DNA from: Rhexocercosporidium sp. MPI-PUGE-AT-0058
Lineage: Eukaryota > Ascomycota > Leotiomycetes > Helotiales
Direction: 5' to 3'
DNA: 64,000 nucleotides
Assembly (NCBI GenBank): GCA_020746875.1
Contig: JAGTJL010000028.1
Span: 124,001 to 188,000, forward strand
Positions 23,203 to 34,331 of this stretch are shown in pieces. The position numbers and the translations under genes are program-made. The notes beneath the pieces are model-generated. The model made no database searches. It was given only the letters and a program-made list of their open reading frames with translations, and was not told the origin of the DNA. Each line of letters opens with the position of its first letter. Within the stretch, counting starts at the first letter, position 1.

Positions 23203-24574
23203 CACGATAGATTGTCGCCATCTTGGGTGGTCAGATCGCAGCGCCCTATCTATCTATAACAAAAAGCAGCTACTCAGTTGAGAGAGAAGCAAGTCAATGC
23301 ATTGTTGCAACGAGGCTTCGGTTGCGGTGTTCTCTTTGCACCTCTCTTCGACTCTCGATCAGCCGCACTTGTTAGCACTAGGACAAACACGGTTAGTCGC
23401 TTTGATGATCGTTATAGCCTGAGGGTAACAGCCGCTCCCTGTGACAAGTCCAAGTTTCTCACGTGTACATCGGGAAAGTGGTCTTTCTTGGTAGGCTCAA
23501 CGGGTCACCACAAACAGCCCCGCTTAGCAGCCACCTACAATACTTGAGATGTAGATCCGTGCTCGCTTAATATGGACGTACTACACCTACACCCTGTGGT
23601 GACATCGCATAACACAGCACTCCCTGCTCTTTACAAGGCTGAAAACGGGTTTTCAGCATCGTGGCGATGCTTGTCAATCCAAATCAAGTGTTATAGAAAG
23701 TTGAAAAGCGCAAAGAGCTTGTAGTGGGGCTTTAAGTTGTAGGCTTCCATTACACTTTGAACTGACACCCTCCGTAATCAGGCGCGACAGCGACAAAGTA
23801 ATTGTAGATTTCAGAACACCCGGGGTTTGGATTGTTTGGGAGTGGCCACACACATTGTCGTGTCATTAGAATCTTTGTCCATCGACCCCAGAACTGTTGT
23901 CTCAATACAATGCATAATTTCAATTAAGATAGGACGCTATAAAGAGTTTCCGAGTCGCGGAATGCCTCTCCCAAATAAGGGACATCTGTCGTCTTAAACT
24001 CACCATCTTCACCGACGCTAAGGTCGAGTTTCTCGTACCTGTGTAGACCGTGGAGTCCATTTTGGCCGAAACAAATATCAGATCTTGCATTAAAGCAGCC
24101 ATGAAACATTGCGGATAGTCAGATGTATCGGTGGAAGCGGATAAAGCGCAGAGTTAGGACCCAGATAGAGAAGGGGACGAAAGCCATTCGGAGTAGTTGT
24201 TGTATTGCGGTATAGGGTAAATGGTGGCAATAGAAGCTGGTCAGGAATGGTTGAGTGATTTGCCCTCTTATTTAGAGCAAGGACCGAGGCTACTGATGGG
24301 AGTTGCGATGGTAAAGGTCTGTATTATTCGGCCCTTGCAAAGTCATTTTACGTCGATTCGTCTCCGCAATATTTCTTGGCAATAGGGACGTAGTTATCTG
24401 CGCGTTCAAATTTCACCTTCGTTTTTATCTTGACTTTTGTAGTGAACCATGAGTCGTCAGGGATGGCGGCATAGTACTGCGATTGTTCGCAGCTTTCTCC
24501 CTTAAGGAAACTGTAGGAAAAAGAGTTAGTTACCTGCAGCCGCCTCGATACGAACTGCTGAACTTATTACTGAA
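23203..24574. other. intergenic with possible small minus-strand exons
   Basis: Minus-strand frames GLHGLHRYEKLDLSVGEDGE (about 24060-23924) and AAIPDDSWFTTKVKIKTKVK (about 24470-24346) look coding-like. A TATA-like element precedes the former (near 24270). They may be exons of small secreted-type genes, but I could not build a complete model. Confidence 0.3.
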
Positions 24575-25093
24575 ATGTTTAGATTCCTAGTAGTAAGGTT
24601 AAAGAATGGTTTCTTTGATTCCTTTGATTTGCGCTGCTTCCTTCAAGGCAGATCAAAGGGCTTCTCCTGCCACTTTGGGGTGCTTGCGTGTGGCACCGAG
24701 GATGGGCATCTCTACATCCCACCCATCTCCGGATTCGCAAATGATCAAGTAGAGCTTGGCTATAGTCGTTGGCTTCTGCACGCTCTCCTCTGTGAAGCTG
24801 TTGAAGTTGGCAAGGAAACATCTCTCCTCGCACCAACTTCGCGCCCAGCTTGGGTGGCGGACTGTGAGAAGTACGCTCTACCTGCATCTGATGTAGAGTT
24901 GCCAGCATCTCAAAATCAAGAAGACACCCACCTTCTCATCGTTACTAGAGACAATATTAGGCTCCCTGCCGAAGACTTTAACAGTACCCTTGAATCGGCA
25001 TGCACTAGGAAGTATATGGTGCCGCTTCTCGATTACCTTGACATATCGCCATCTCCAATTATTTCCTACCTGGGCGTAAATACAAATCGGTAG
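24575..25093 (+). CDS. hypothetical protein, 172 aa
   Basis: Open frame from ATG with coding-like composition in its middle and end (GFANDQVELGYSRWLLHALL; EDTHLLIVTRDNIRLPAEDF; KYMVPLLDYLDISPSPIISY). No membrane helix or known motif. The first about 30 residues look less coding-like and may be an artefact of an unrecognised splice. It lies alone in a relic-rich area, so it may itself be a fragment. Confidence 0.35.
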   Translation: MFRFLVVRLKNGFFDSFDLRCFLQGRSKGFSCHFGVLACGTEDGHLYIPPISGFANDQVELGYSRWLLHALLCEAVEVGKETSLLAPTSRPAWVADCEKYALPASDVELPASQNQEDTHLLIVTRDNIRLPAEDFNSTLESACTRKYMVPLLDYLDISPSPIISYLGVNTNR

Positions 25094-27115
25094 CTCCTCC
25101 CGAACCTTGGAAATGGCCCTTAGTTCATGGATTCTCCGAGAAACCCGGCGACTCCGTCTTGTAAGAGGAGGTTCTGGCTGGTTCGAGCTCTTCTAACCAC
25201 AGTGTTAAAATTGAGACAACATGCTAGCCTCGATCGGTTCGTATAACTTGAATCTTTTGATTGGTTCTAATACATAGATTCAATCTACACAAACGAGATT
25301 ATAAGTTTTGATGGAGGAAAAAGCAAAACTGTGTTGTGTCAAAAGATAGGATTAGAGCTTGGCAAGACTTTATTGGGACATAACACTCCTAGCATGCTTC
25401 ATCACCCCCACCAGCGCCTTTTCTAAGACACCTCACAGCAAGTGCAACAAAAATGACGATTAAGGATAAGACACACAAGCCAGGCTTGTGCCTCCCCAGG
25501 CTTTAGTCACCTCTAAACTCTTGGTGGAGGACGAAGATTTGCATCTGCAAAATATCAAGGTGAAGGCTCACAATATGAAGTACTCTTTCGACGCCTTGGT
25601 AAGGGAGCCAAGTCTCACCTTTGAGCAGCTATTAATATTGGCTGCGAGTCTGCAAGATTATTCGGTGAGGGAGAGGATGAGATAACCCATATCGTCTTAT
25701 AATATGGGTGTCAGGCACACTATCTTAGACAAGCTTGATTGAAAGTGAAAGTCATATAAGGTGGAACAAATCTTGGACAGGAAAGGTTGTCATCATCCTC
25801 ATCACTCTTATCACTCTCATTAGCCCAAATTAACACAAAGTTCTGGAATATGTAGGTGAAAACGCAACGTGGGAGGGATTCCTTTCTTTGCACGGAATAC
25901 ATTCTACAACCCTGCACACAGGTTTGAGTAGTCGAAGTTGTGTAAGAGTGTAGGGTAGTCTTGAGATGCCTTCAGCAGCGTGTCTTGGTATGGAATCGGT
26001 TGAGGAGACGTCCCCTTAAGACCCCGGACCTATGGTCGTTGAGAACTGGTAGTGCCTTTCTATGTCAAAAGCATCTTTATAGGACAGTCCACGCATCCTC
26101 TGTGCCTAGAGTTGATCGGAAATGCGATCCAGTGAGTTTGAAAATAGGTCTGTGTTAAGTATAGTGACCAGAAATTCAATCACTTGTTATTGCTTCTTGG
26201 CAGAATCAGAGATCTCTAGAACTCGCACAAATGAAAATATTATACTCTCAATAACTTCTCGCTCATTTGGGAGAGTTGATCTATGTATAAGAGCATCAAA
26301 GTCGGCCAAAGAAGGGCGTCTAGTTGGTGCGGTAGGTTCCTTCCGTGCGGATGGGAGGTGCTGCTTATGGACAAGTAAGGTAACGAGACTAAAGGCGAGC
26401 TCGTGCACTGTTCTAAGTTCCTTATGCTCTTTAACTAATATTTAATAGAAACTTGAACCAGTACTTAAAGCCATCCAGCCGCTCAACACTTTGATGATAT
26501 CCCCATTGATCGTCGCGCAATATACAAGAAGGACAAGAACATTATTCTCCAACGTCAGTAGGGATGCGTGTCGATAAAAGGTGTACTACCCCAGATTAGT
26601 AATATCTCAACACCTGCACCAACATCATAGCACGTACATACTAGATCGAAGTGATTCTACCTACGCCAAGTTGAATTCATTTCAAAAATAGGCTGGTAGA
26701 TACTAGGAAAGATGTTAGCTTTATCCGAGTCTTCTATTAAGGATATCTTACGCTATATTCATCTCGTTTCCTAATAGGAAGAATGGTTACCAAAGGTTTC
26801 TCTAAACTACCACGTCTAGCGTGCGAATGCTTCATCGTTAAAGAACTCGGAATGTGTGAGAGCGCTGAGAATGTTCTCCGGGTTGAACTCCCCAAGTAGA
26901 TTTGAGCCAATTATACCCACCAAATGACAGTAGATCTTGTCATAAACGCCGTCTTTCCATTAGAAAACCCGATGCTACCAGAAGTCCTTTCGACCACCAA
27001 CTGTCTCGAGCATGTAGAACGAGGTGATTATTCTGGATAAACAACAGCAAGTGCAATTCCCACCACGATACCAACTCGCTCACATGATCTTCTTGTTGCA
27101 CTGCAAGACGGTTCT
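25094..27115. other. gene-poor region, no supported gene
   Basis: Only short frames. Some stretches look like decayed coding sequence (for example minus 26187-26408 with ADFDALIHRSTLPNEREVIE) but cannot be assigned. A 32-bp sequence at 27019-27050 is shared with 9548-9579. Confidence 0.4.
27019..27050 (+). repeat. 32-bp sequence shared with 9548-9579
   Basis: Both loci read acgaggtgattattctgg then ataaacaac and gcaa with a single mismatch, while flanks differ. Probably the end or internal fragment of a dispersed element. Confidence 0.55.
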
Positions 27116-27129
27116 CGATCCAACGTAGA

Positions 27130-27580
27130 GGAATACTCGGTCTCACTCGCTGCTGATGTAGCTGCAGCTTACTACCAGGTGACTATCTCTGGGTATTTCC
27201 AGTTACGCTTTGCTAACACTCCTCAGGTTGCTCTCATAAAGTTCATTGACGATGTCAGCATCAACGCCGTTGAGGCATGTCTCGTTCAAAAACTGCCAGA
27301 AGTGTAAGTTGAAATCACACCACTCAGTCATCCCTTCCGTTCACAATGTCCACCCCTTACCCAAACGATTGTAAAACAGAACGCTAACTCGGGTCTTTCG
27401 GCTGCTCGTCAAATATTGCTTTGGACCTGACAGATGAGCAGGTGGATCAACTCGGCTCTGAAAATAATGTCACTATCACCAAGCGAGCTGAGCTGACGAA
27501 AAAGCTGGACATATTGAAGAAGGGCTGAAGGACTTGGATGCTTTCACTGAACGGCCCGGAGCTCTCGGTCATTGAGTGAT
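27130..27580 (+). pseudogene. dynamin C-terminal (GED) fragment
   Basis: Plus-strand exons give SLAADVAAAYYQ, then an intron-like gap (about 27180-27228, GTGACT to CAG). They continue VALIKFIDDVSINAVEACLVQKLPEV, a GTAAGT/ACAG intron (about 27305-27380) and finally LTDEQVDQLGSENNVTITKR followed by AELTKKLDILKKGLKDLDAF. The pattern AYYxVAxxxFIDxVxxxxVExCL, then a basic helix, is that of the GTPase effector domain of fungal Mx/dynamin-like proteins. No G domain or stalk is found upstream and the frame breaks near 27400 and 27525, so this is a remnant. It shares strand with the G-domain relic at 3.6 kb. Confidence 0.65.
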
Positions 27581-27772
27581 GATGATGGTGCTCGAGCAAT
27601 GTAAGAGAAGATCTGAGAGAAAATAGAAACTGATGTCATTATCTGTATTTCTAGTTTGCTAATAAGCTTTTCTCTTCAAAATTTTACTCAAACTCCACCT
27701 TATATCGCTCACAACCGCGATCCTGTCATTCAGGACCGCCCAAGACTAATTACACATCCTCTTCCCAAGCTC

Positions 27773-29126
27773 TCAATATTTGAAAACGTCAATATTCGAG
27801 ATTGTGTTATTTCCCCAAAATGCTCTCATATCATCAACAAGCAGCTCCGGAACCTCATATGCAGCGAAGTGTCCACCTCGATCGTGCACAAACTGAACAC
27901 TCAAATTCGCCTCTCTCTCCAACCACGAAACTGGCTAAACCATAAGTCAGTACATCTTAAATGCCAGTCATTTATCGAGAACTCACAGTCTTAAACCCAT
28001 CTTTCGCAAAAGAAGAAACACCAAGCGGCACAGGCACGTAATCAAACCCCTCATTCAACCAAGTCCCCACCTTCGCAATCTCTTTATACATAGAGAATCC
28101 CCCATATGGGCCCTGGATCCAGTACATCATCGCCCACGTAACCACCTCCTCCGGCGTCCACGCATAACCATCCACATGGTTATACATGAAATCATAAATC
28201 CACGCCACGAAGCCGACCGGACTATCCGTCATCGCAACAGCGAGCTGCAGCGGCCGCGTCTGCTGGATATTCCTATACCCCGCGTAGTTCGTCTCGAAGT
28301 TCCCAAGCATGGCGATATGCGTGTTTTCTTCCTCCGTAGTGGTTTTCGCGGCGTAGCGCGCTGCGTCGGTGCTGTTTGGCGGGATGGGGAAGAAGTTCGA
28401 GAGCGCGGAGATTACGTTTCCTGAGAACTCGGCCGCCATGTAGCGCAATGTGAAGCCCCCGAAGTCTCCGCCTTGGACTACGTATTTGCTGTAGTTCAGC
28501 TGCTGCGTCATGAGGTTGTTGAAGGCTTGTCCTGCTTCGCGGAGGCCGAGGCCGGGGTGTTTTGGAGCTGGGGAGAAGCCGTATCCTGGGAGACTGGGGG
28601 CGACGACGTGGAAGGCGGGTGTAGATGTGTTTGGGGGGTGGGTGAGGGAGGTGATTATTTTGCTTACTTCGAGGAAGGAACCTGGCCAGCCATGGAGGAA
28701 GAGGAGGGGGATGGCGTCTGCGCGGGGTGAGAGGTGGTGGACGAAGTGTAGTGGGATTGGGTAGGAGTAGTTCTTCCCTGCGTAGACGGTGGTGGTGAAC
28801 TGGGTGAGATTCCTGTTTATTTCCTTCTCAACTGATCCCCAGTCGTAGTCGTTGACCCAGTAATCTCTGATAGTAGTGATGTTGTGCCGAGGGGGGCCGT
28901 CGAGCCAGTCAACTTGCTCGATGTCCTTAGTATAGCGAGTCAGAGAAGCTTTAAGCTTCGTCAACTTAATGAAGTTAAGATCAACCTGAATTGTGAACGG
29001 CTGAGGTGTTGGTCCAAAGTTGGCTTTGAAGTTGAGAAGTGATGATGGTAATGTTGGAAGAGGCGATGCATGAGCAACTGCCAGAATTGCAGTTGCTATG
29101 AATTGCTTGGAGGCTTTGGTATGCAT
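27773..29126 (-). CDS. secreted epoxide hydrolase (EHN domain, alpha/beta hydrolase)
   Basis: Two exons (29126-27987, 27934-27773) give 433 aa. A signal peptide is likely (FIATAILAVAHASPLP). The N-terminal EHN-type region is followed by the alpha/beta fold with oxyanion motif HGWPGSF (145-151), nucleophile Asp221 in QGGDFGG, and the catalytic His402 in HDRGGHFAA, encoded in exon 2 after a 52-bp intron. Epoxide hydrolases add water to epoxides to give diols. The EHN subgroup resembles microsomal and juvenile-hormone epoxide hydrolases. Several N-x-S/T sites fit secretion. It is divergent from the NmrA-like gene across 689 bp. A minus-strand TATAAA lies at 29225-29230. No lesions seen. Confidence 0.92.
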
Positions 29127-29815
29127 GCTGATATTGGGGATTGGCGGGTGTTGGTATCGATGTGTTTAAGGGAGAAGTATGTATGCTGAGAATTATTTAC
29201 TTCGTACGCTGCGAGATCTCGGCCTTTATATCAATTTTGCCCATTTCTCTTGACCCATGCTCCAAGCAATGACGGCCATAACATCATTATTTTCACCATT
29301 TATCAGCGCCTGCTGATGTTGGTAAGAGTATGCACAGTACTCATGAGCCTAGGTTGAGGCACAAGAATTTGAATTGCCGTGTGGGAATGGCCTTATAAAT
29401 CGCTCCGCGTGATCAGTAATCGCAGTACCGCTGGCTCACATCCAAAATTGCAGGGCATGAGTGGTCATCCTGTAGAGCCGCCACCCCAGACCGCAGCATC
29501 CTGGCTCGCCCGCACTTGCATCCGCACCCCTTGCTGAATGTCAGAGCCGCGGAAGCGAGGTTTTGTCGTTTATTCACGATTTAATGAACGCAATGTGATT
29601 ATGAGTGATCGAATTACGAAGCAGTATGGATATCCAGTCAGAACGTAAAGTACACGACATGTATCCAAGACCTTCCTCGCCATAAGCTATATAAGGGGTC
29701 GAGGTTCGAGGAAGACGTCTTTCCCCATCAATCAAAAAACACTCATCGACTCACAGTATTAATTCAGTCTCGATCGACAACTTACCAATCCCCCAAAAGT
29801 CGCTGAAAATCAACA
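29127..29815. promoter_or_regulatory. divergent promoter region of epoxide hydrolase and NmrA-like genes
   Basis: Contains a TATA box for each gene: minus-strand TATAAA at 29225-29230 (about 100 bp before the hydrolase ATG) and plus-strand TATATAA at 29688-29694 (about 122 bp before the NmrA-like ATG). Shared regulation is possible but not shown. Confidence 0.55.
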
Positions 29816-30930
29816 ATGTCAACAAAGAAGATCCTCGTCATCGGAGGCACAGGAGCCCAAGGATTCGCAGTTGTGAAAGCACTCCTCTCCTCTCCCGAAT
29901 TCAGCGTACGAGTCCTCTCGCGCAACCCATCCAGCCCCAGCGTCGTCTCAGCTTTCAAAGACCTCGATGTCGAGCTCGTCCAAGGTATATCTTCCTCTTC
30001 CTAACCTCCAACCCATCTAACAACCCTGGGATCATTCATGGACTTCCCCTCGGTTACTCGAGCTCTAGAAGGATGCTACAGAGCATACGTCAACACAGAT
30101 GGCTTCACAGTCAAAGAATCCGACGAGATCTGGGCCGGGATCCGAATCTTCGAGCTCGCGCACCGCGTACTAGGCTTCAAGCACTTCGTCTACGGAAGCA
30201 TAGACTACTACCTAAGGCTCACAAACTTCGACCCCAAATACGGCGCCCACCACACCAAGTACATCCCTCCCTATTCATCTAGACTTCAGACTAACAAACC
30301 CCCAGCGCCAAAGGCCGCGTAAACGACTTCCTCTCCGCCCAAGCCTCCACCGAGGCCTTTACCTGGTCAATCCTCAACACAGGCGCCTACACCGACATGC
30401 TCTCAGGCGGGCTCTTCGCGCCCCGGATCTCCGCAGACGGGATACGCACCTTCGCGTACCGGCTCGGAAACGGGCATCTCCCACTCATGACGCTCCGCGA
30501 CGTTGGGGCTTTCGCACTCGCTATCTTCTCCTCGCCAGCGCAGTACTCGGGCCGCACGCTCAACGTCGCGTCGCACTTCGCGACGGGCGCGGACATCGCG
30601 GAGACGTTCACGAGGGTCATGGGGCTGAAGGGCGTGTATGAGGATATTTCCTTTGAGGAATGGATTGCTGGAATCGAGTATGCGGGGGGGCCGGTGGCGA
30701 GTACGGATCCCGAGGGGATTACGGTTGGTGAGAATTTTGAGATGTGGTGGCCGGGGTTTAGGGATTCGGTGCTTTTGCCTACGAGGGATTTGGAGGCGTT
30801 GAGAGTCATTCATCCCGGGTTGCAGAGTTTGGAAGAGTGGATGAGGGAGGTGCGGTATGATGGGACCGGGAAGCCGTTATTGAAGGGGTTTATTGATAAT
30901 GGGATTGGGCCGGGCTTTGAGAAGAAGTGA
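29816..30930 (+). CDS. NmrA-like NAD(P)-binding protein
   Basis: Three exons (29816-29984, 30030-30258, 30306-30930) give 340 aa with agreeing phases. A Rossmann motif GGTGAQG lies at residues 10-16, followed by RVLSRNP, a short GSFMDF loop, GCYRAYVNTDGF, and KHFVYGSIDYYLRL. This is the NmrA/HSCARG class of atypical short-chain dehydrogenase-like redox sensors or reductases. The last exon covers the substrate-side region (TLRDVGAFALAIFSSPAQYS; WMREVRYDGTGKP). Oddity: the phase-consistent acceptor of intron 1 reads GG at 30028-30029 instead of AG, although a CTAAC branch motif precedes it. Using the next AG (30069-30070) would delete about 13 conserved residues in frame. The gene may therefore be mis-spliced or use a rare acceptor. 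Confidence 0.8.
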
Positions 30931-31480
30931 GGTTGTTGAGATGGTTGTCGTGTTGCGCTTATGGTTCTGTTAGTGCTGATAGACGTCTTGATCTTTTTTA
31001 AGTTGCGCCAATGTGAGAAGCTCTCCTGTTAATTTGAGTCCTTACACAACCTGACGAGCAAATTTCATTGCGTACCCTGTGTCGATTATCCAAGCTCCTC
31101 CCGTGTAATTGCCCTTCGTACTCCATTTTCAACGCAAAGGGAAATTGAAATAGTCTGGTATTCTAGAAGGAAACAGATCTCAAGTCTAAGTAGAAGGTAA
31201 GTTACAACGCCCAAACGGCAATTTCCATGGTCCTACTCACATAAGCGCCGTGGCTTTTTCAGCTGTACCAGCTTGCATGATGGTGGTGGCCTAGTGATCA
31301 GATCATCAGATACTGCTCTGAAACTAGAATGCGAGAGATCGGGAAACAGTTCAGCCTTGTATTGCCAAGATCATGGTCGCCTGAGTATCAAACTTGGGGT
31401 GGTTTGTTTATCGACGATTGCTTAATCATGTGCGATAGAGCACACCGACGTCCGTTTGCTCACAGCGTTAATCGTACATC
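30931..31480. other. intergenic, promoter of the carboxypeptidase
   Basis: No gene seen. Must contain the terminator of the NmrA-like gene and the promoter of the peptidase gene. Confidence 0.4.
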
Positions 31481-33027
31481 ATGAAGTCATTATATCTTTT
31501 GTTGATTTGCACCTCCGTCCTTGCCATACCACTGTCACCACCTCAAAAGCCCTTGATCTCTGGGCAACAGTTAGACTGGAAAAATGCGAATTGTTCTCCA
31601 GGGGTGAGAATGGAACGAACACGATTTGTATCCAGCAGGCTTTCAAAGCGGTCGTCGATCCCGATATTCTGTCAACATGGGTAGAAAACCAGTTTGCTGG
31701 TTATGTTTCGATTAGTCGAGGTCTGGCTCCTCCTGTGAAGCTCTTCTTCTGGGTTGTTATGAGCGATAAAGATCCTAGAAAAGATCCCGTGGTTTTATGG
31801 ATGAATGGCGGCCCAGGTTCAAGCTCCTTGTACGGATTATTCGTACAGTGGGGACCGTACCGTATCGATTATCCCCACGAGAGGAGCAAAGTAACCTTCA
31901 GAAAGAATGACTATCCGATGACCAAGAAAATGACTTGGGTGTTTTTGGAGCAGCCGTCTGGGACCGGTTTCTCAACTGGAGGGCCCAATGTCCAGGATAG
32001 CGACACTGCTGCCAAAGATATCTCGAGTTTCATCACCGCGCTTTTGCAACCGACAACAACATTTAAAATGGCAGACGGGGACTTGAGCCTGAATGGGCGC
32101 GAGCTTCACATTGCTGGAGAGAGCTTTGGTGGGCATTGGCTTCCGGCACTTGGCAGCTACATGGTTTCCATAGGTCAACATACGGCCGTCAATTTGAGCT
32201 CTTTCATACTGGGAAATTCATTGATCGACGTGTCTCTCATGGGCGATGCGATTTATCAGTTGCTTTGCGGTCCTTCTCCGCTGAAACTTCCCAACGCTAA
32301 CCAATTGGCTGTGGATATGAGGTGTAGAAGGGACATGCCAACTTGGAAGAGGAATTGCGATCCTGCAATAGTCACTTGTCAGAATCACCCCAATCCTACT
32401 AATTGCAATGCGGCCTACGCTGCATGCGCACAATCCTGGGGCGAAGGCTGGAGTGGAAGGTTCCACAGGGATGTATACGATGTGAGCAGAACCGAAAAGG
32501 AAAACACAGATTCCAATAACTTCTATTCTCAAAAATGGGCGGTTTTCATGAACAAGCCGGACAGAAAAACTAGATTCGGTGTAACCCCTGGACCTAAACG
32601 GAATCCGGATAGCGATGCGATGATAGGAAGATACTCTGATTCTGGGGATTGGATGAAAAGCTACATTCCAAATTTGGAAAATATCTTGAAGGCGAAAATT
32701 GATTTTCTTCTTTATGCTGTGAGTGCTCCGCTGATAGCTAAACACGACTAATAGGAGTAGGGCGATCTAGATCTGGTGTGTCCTGTCACCTTGGTAAAGG
32801 CGCAGGCTCTAAAAACCACCTGGAGTGATTCCGCTAGGTTTCAGAGGTGTGCAGTTGGAGACGGTGAGGCTACTATGTATGGGAATTATATTCGCGCTGG
32901 ACACTTGACATACGCCAGGATCAAAGGGGCGGGCCATATGATCAGTGAGAACAAGCCTAATGAGGCGAAAGTTTTGTACGAAAATTGGATTTTCAATCGA
33001 GCAGGGTTCAAAGAGTGTGTTGGCTAG
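31481..33027 (+). CDS. secreted serine carboxypeptidase (S10 family)
   Basis: Three exons (31481-31603, 31693-32718, 32761-33027) give 471 aa. The start at 31481 supplies a signal peptide (MKSLYLLLICTSVLA). The longer in-frame extension in the next frame lacks one. S10 landmarks: GYVSIS, KLFFWVV, WMNGGPGSSSLYG oxyanion loop, nucleophile Ser185 in GESFGG, Asp385 in LLYAGDLDLVC, and His442 in GAGHMI. The triad is complete. Cys residues in the insertion domain (NCDPAIVTCQNHPNPTNC) suggest disulfides. The enzyme removes C-terminal residues from peptides at acid pH, secreted or vacuolar. The second intron is only 42 bp and ends in alternative acceptors ATAG and GAGTAG. Only the second avoids an in-frame TAG. 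No lesions. Confidence 0.92.
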
Positions 33028-34159
33028 GTGTCTTATGAGCGATAAGTGGTCGGACGATAATTTGCGACTAAATAAATCGTTCATTCAGATGAAACAGGGT
33101 GTAAGAGTACGACCAAATGCGCAACATATTGAGCTGACAATACTGGCATTTCCCTGAATCAAGCTCCTGCTTGATTACCTCAATTATAGGTTTCTCCTCT
33201 TGCTACTGCTATCTCTCTAGACAAAGTATACAGTCTAATTGAGCAGCACAAACTTCTAAGAATATTGTGTGCGAAGTATAGAGGGTTTTCCTTCGCAATC
33301 AAACACTCTAATACGATAGATTGCTTACCACCAAGCAAATGATTGCGGTCATGCGTTGGATGCTGGACAAACTATAAACAGCGCTCAGGAGTCCTATTCT
33401 GAGTGTAAAAGTTGTGAGTAGCATCTATATTTAATATGCAAGTACCTTTCCGAAGGGTTTGGCTTCTCGCTTACTGACCCTATTTGTTTACATTCTGGCT
33501 TCGCGTGACAGGAACCCAATTCCTATTGCGCGGTTTCTAGTCCACTCCTTTTCGTGCAGCAATAATTATTCATGACCATCCGTAATGCTCTTCTCTATGA
33601 ATATATTACCATCAATTGTTCAATCATCGATATCAGAGTTTTAACCCTCTCTTTGACGCGGGTGTGGGTGCCGAGGTCCTTAACATTCACCTAAATCCAA
33701 AAAATAAGGTCGGCCTTGTAAAATTTTGCTTATCCGACATTCCGTATCAGATGAAAAGCTCTACCATATTTCTTGTTCTCTCCTCACGGACACGCCTCGA
33801 GGGGGGAAACTACCCCGCCACAACAACGTCCAACCTTCCTTTCCAGTTCAATAGAACTGTACTTTTCGTGCCTATCTCAAGTAGTGGCATACCATAGTTG
33901 AAAACCAATATAGAGAGACATCTCAACCACGGAAACACCGCCGCGAGACCTCCAGCAGTCCGTCCGCGCCCCGCAAGAAGGCACAACCCCCCTCCTAGAG
34001 ATTCAGGTAAATCTTGACAAGGCAGAATCAAACCAGCGGCTCAATTCAGTGACAAAGGGGTGCAAGATCAGCTGGGTATAGGTCAAACAGAGATGGAGAT
34101 TCTTGCAACAGCAATGCTGCGTGCAGAAGACGCACCTCTGTACATGGAGTCAAAATAAG
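33028..34159. other. intergenic, no supported gene
   Basis: Short frames only. The part after about 33.8 kb may belong to the repeat whose recognisable end is at 34160-34331. Confidence 0.4.
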
Positions 34160-34331
34160 GAAAGTGGAACCGAGCATCAAGGGAGCCGGAACGAGTCCCC
34201 TGGGGAGCTAAAATGGCCGCTCAACGCATGCTCAGGCTGAGCTCAGGACGTGCTCAGGCTCAGGTTAAGGCGGCAGCTGCTCACTTCCTAACACTAAAGC
34301 AGAACCAGCCAACCAAAAAGTTGAGTCTGTG
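34160..34331 (-). repeat. repeat block shared with 11721-11948 (less mutated copy)
   Basis: The reverse complement follows 11721-11948 landmark by landmark, but keeps C and G where the other copy has T and A. It also lacks about 55 bp of the cctgagc-repeated middle. Probably the end of a transposable element that escaped heavy RIP. Confidence 0.75.

Noticed and set aside
27656..27994. Plus-strand 112-aa frame
   Set aside because: Shadow of the epoxide hydrolase last exon on the other strand.
28176..28764. Plus-strand frames rich in Gly/Trp/Glu
   Set aside because: Antisense shadows of the epoxide hydrolase coding sequence.
31456..31692. Unspliced N-terminal extension of the carboxypeptidase
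   Set aside because: It lacks a signal peptide and family sequence; the spliced start at 31481 supplies both.
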